Part shown: one piece after another, positions 6,618 through 8,200 of the stretch
How positions within the stretch are numbered: the first letter of the stretch is position 1
Layout: each line of letters starts with the position of its first letter
Assembly (NCBI GenBank): GCA_013297545.1
Contig: JAAFHH010000115.1
Location: forward strand, 1-8,200
Direction of reading: 5' to 3'
Length of the DNA stretch: 8,200 nucleotides
DNA from: Alphaproteobacteria bacterium
GTDB taxonomy: Bacteria > Pseudomonadota > Alphaproteobacteria > Elsterales > Elsteraceae
Translations under genes and position numbers: made by a program
Notes under the pieces: model-generated
Database searches by the model: none
What the model was told of the DNA's origin: nothing
What the model saw: the letters and a program-made list of their open reading frames with translations, nothing else

Positions 6618-7328
6618 ATGTCACGTCCTCTGATCGGTGTCTCGCTCGACGCTGAACCCGCCGGCGGTTGGTCCGCCATGCCCTGGTACGCGCTGCGCCA
6701 GAACTACGCCGAAGCGGTCGATGCCGCGGGAGGGTTGCCAGTCATGCTGCCCCATGAACCAGACCGGGCAGTCGACTACCTTGATCGGTTGGCCGGCTTG
6801 GTGGTCACCGGCGGCGCGTTCGATATTGATCCAGCCCTGTGGGGGGCGAGCACCCGCCACGCGAGCGTGACCACCAAGGATCGGCGCACGGCGTTTGAAC
6901 TCGCGGTGCTGCAAGGGGCACTCGCCCGCGATCTGCCGCTGCTCGGCATTTGTGGTGGGGAGCAGCTGCTGGCGGTCGCCCTCGGCGGCACGCTGGTGCA
7001 GCACATCCCCGATGAGGTCGCGGGTGCCCTCAATCACGAACAGAAGACTGAGAAAACGCTGCCCGGGCACACGGTCACCATCACGCCCGGCAGCCGGCTC
7101 CACCAAATCGTGGGTGTCGCCGAGCTGCAGGTGAACACCACGCACCACCAGGCGGTGAAGAGCGTCGGGCCGGACCTCACGGTCAATGCCACCGCCCCCG
7201 ATGGCGTGATCGAAGGCATCGAGGCGCCGGGAAAACGCTTCTGCCTCGGCGTGCAGTGGCACCCGGAATACCATGTCGGCCCTGGCGACCGCGCCTTGTT
7301 CCACGCCTTCGTGGCGGCCTGCCAATGA
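6618..7328 (+). CDS. Class I glutamine amidotransferase-like hydrolase (peptidase C26, PuuD-like)
   Basis: A 236-residue member of the gamma-glutamyl-gamma-aminobutyrate hydrolase family, which cleaves gamma-glutamyl amide bonds. The triad is visible: Cys112 in LGICGGEQLL, with His215 and Glu217 in VQWHPE. GGTLVQH and the VNTTHHQAV segment are also typical. The residue after the nucleophile region reads GICGG, where PuuD has GICRG. Start chosen at 6618 because MSRPLIGVSL matches the usual N-terminus. An ATG at 6591 in the same frame would overlap the tadA start codon. Its stop overlaps the next start by 4 bases (ATGA). No other putrescine-catabolism gene is present, so a role in polyamine breakdown is not supported by context. 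The true substrate is open. Confidence 0.9.
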   Translation: MSRPLIGVSLDAEPAGGWSAMPWYALRQNYAEAVDAAGGLPVMLPHEPDRAVDYLDRLAGLVVTGGAFDIDPALWGASTRHASVTTKDRRTAFELAVLQGALARDLPLLGICGGEQLLAVALGGTLVQHIPDEVAGALNHEQKTEKTLPGHTVTITPGSRLHQIVGVAELQVNTTHHQAVKSVGPDLTVNATAPDGVIEGIEAPGKRFCLGVQWHPEYHVGPGDRALFHAFVAACQ

Positions 7329-8200
7329 GCGGCGAGGGCGAACGCATCGCCAAGCGCATCGCGCGTGCTGGTGTGTGCTCCAGGCGCGATGCCGAACGGT
7401 TGATTGCCGATGGTCGGGTCAAGGTCGATGGCGTGGTGCTGACCTCGCCGGCGCTCGACGTGTTGCCACACCAAAAAATCCTGGTCGATGGCGCGCCGCT
7501 GCCGGCGGCGGAGGCGACGCGGCTGTGGCGTTATCACAAGCCCGATGGCTTGGTGACCACCCACCGCGACCCCGATGGCCGGATGACCGTGTTCCAGGCC
7601 CTGCCGCCGGACATGCCGCGCGTGCTCTCGGTCGGCCGGCTGGACTTGACATCCGAAGGCTTGCTGCTGCTGACCAACGACGGCGCGCTCGCCCGCCAGT
7701 TGGAACTGCCGAAGACCGGCTGGGTGCGGCGCTACAAGGTGCGCATCCACGGTCTGATCGGCCAAGCGCGCCTGGCGGATCTGGCCGAGGGCATCACCAT
7801 CGATGGCGTGTCCTACGGACCAATCATCGCGGAGTTGGAACAAGCCCGCGGCACCAACGCCTGGGCGAGTTTTCAGCTGCGCGAGGGCAAGAACCGCGAA
7901 ATCCGCAAGGTTGTCGAACACCTCGGCTGCCGGGTCACCCGCCTGATCCGCACGGCGTATGGGCCGTTCCAGCTGGGTCTGTTGGAGCGCGGCCAGGTCG
8001 AAGAAGTGCCGACCAAGGTGCTGCGCGAGCAGTTGGGGGCAGTCTACCCGATTGATCTGCCGCCAGAACCGCCGGCGATGAAGCGGGGCCGGGGTCGTTC
8101 GGCGTCTCCCGCGCCAAGTGCTGCAGCACCAAAACCAAAGCCCCGCAAAACCCTGACGCTCTCAAAGCCGACAGAAAACCCCTCCCCCCGCAAGCGGGGG
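7325..8200 (+). CDS. rluB: rRNA pseudouridine synthase, RsuA/RluB family (partial, runs off the window)
   Basis: Isomerises a specific uridine of ribosomal RNA. The frame is open from the ATG at 7325 to the window end, 292 codons. An S4 RNA-binding domain lies at about residues 5-47 (ERIAKRIARAGVCSRRDAERLI). The RsuA-type catalytic domain follows from about 66 to 235, with the signature GRLDLTSEGLLLLTND and catalytic Asp107, and the REGKNREIRK segment at 186-195. From about residue 248 the protein becomes a Pro/Ala/Lys/Arg-rich, probably disordered tail, as in many alphaproteobacterial homologues. It overlaps the amidotransferase gene by ATGA and is probably cotranscribed with it. Assignment to RluB rather than RsuA, RluE or RluF is by common alphaproteobacterial naming and is less certain than the family. 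The 3' end is missing. Confidence 0.92.
   Translation, partial: MSGEGERIAKRIARAGVCSRRDAERLIADGRVKVDGVVLTSPALDVLPHQKILVDGAPLPAAEATRLWRYHKPDGLVTTHRDPDGRMTVFQALPPDMPRVLSVGRLDLTSEGLLLLTNDGALARQLELPKTGWVRRYKVRIHGLIGQARLADLAEGITIDGVSYGPIIAELEQARGTNAWASFQLREGKNREIRKVVEHLGCRVTRLIRTAYGPFQLGLLERGQVEEVPTKVLREQLGAVYPIDLPPEPPAMKRGRGRSASPAPSAAAPKPKPRKTLTLSKPTENPSPRKRG
8185..8200. repeat. GC-rich palindrome at the window edge
   Basis: CCCCCGC and GCGGGGG form a perfect 7-base inverted repeat with a two-base AA centre; the second arm ends at the last base of the window. It is read in frame as PRKRG within the pseudouridine synthase tail. Short palindromes of this CCCCCGCAAGCGGGGG type are, from memory, common dispersed repeats in high-GC Alphaproteobacteria. 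It could also be the start of a terminator just past the gene end. Confidence 0.5.

Noticed and set aside
7034..7921. 295-codon minus-strand open frame across the amidotransferase and rluB
   Set aside because: It spans two genes with firm catalytic motifs on the other strand and shows no domain of its own.
7273..8055. 260-codon plus-strand frame overlapping rluB
   Set aside because: It is out of frame with the S4 domain and GRLD signature encoded from 7325, and its Arg/Pro/Ala-rich product looks like a frame shadow.

Overview
This 8.2-kb window looks like a chromosomal segment of an Alphaproteobacterium, possibly a Rhodospirillales-like lineage. The reasons are a GC content mostly around 60-67% where counted by hand, the protein sequence style, and the pairing of tadA with an RsuA/RluB-type pseudouridine synthase on opposite strands. 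The genus cannot be fixed from sequence reading alone. Coding density is high, no gene-free stretch exceeds about 115 bases, and I see no RNA genes, insertion sequences, CRISPR arrays or integration scars.

Left part (minus strand, 7-2960). Read in transcription order this holds a small HIT-family nucleotide-binding protein, a MaoC-like hotdog domain fused to a GNAT acetyltransferase, and malate synthase A (glyoxylate cycle). The HIT and MaoC-GNAT genes overlap by 4 bases (GTGA) and are probably translationally coupled. The malate synthase gene follows after 69 bases, in which an imperfect hairpin sits.

Centre (minus strand, 3028-6021). One 997-residue, cysteine-free RTX calcium-binding protein. 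It has a C-terminal region typical of type I secretion substrates, three blocks of glycine/aspartate nonapeptide repeats, and between them at least five copies of a different, roughly 48-residue unit. No secretion genes are nearby. A patch of about 420 bases in its 5' third is markedly AT-richer (about 52% GC by hand count) than the rest, which suggests a mosaic gene.

Right part (6137-8200). tadA (tRNA wobble adenosine deaminase) points left. A class I glutamine amidotransferase-like hydrolase (peptidase C26/PuuD-like) and an RsuA/RluB-family 23S/16S rRNA pseudouridine synthase point right, overlapping each other by 4 bases (ATGA). Only 25 bases separate the tadA and amidotransferase start codons. 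A promoter-like element there would give a leaderless amidotransferase mRNA. The pseudouridine synthase gene runs off the window edge and ends, within the window, in a GC palindrome read in frame.

Functionally this is a set of housekeeping genes (central carbon metabolism, tRNA/rRNA modification, nucleotide hydrolysis) into which an accessory secreted RTX protein gene is embedded. I found no clear multi-gene undescribed system. The most unusual items are the two-module architecture of the RTX protein and the MaoC-GNAT fusion.
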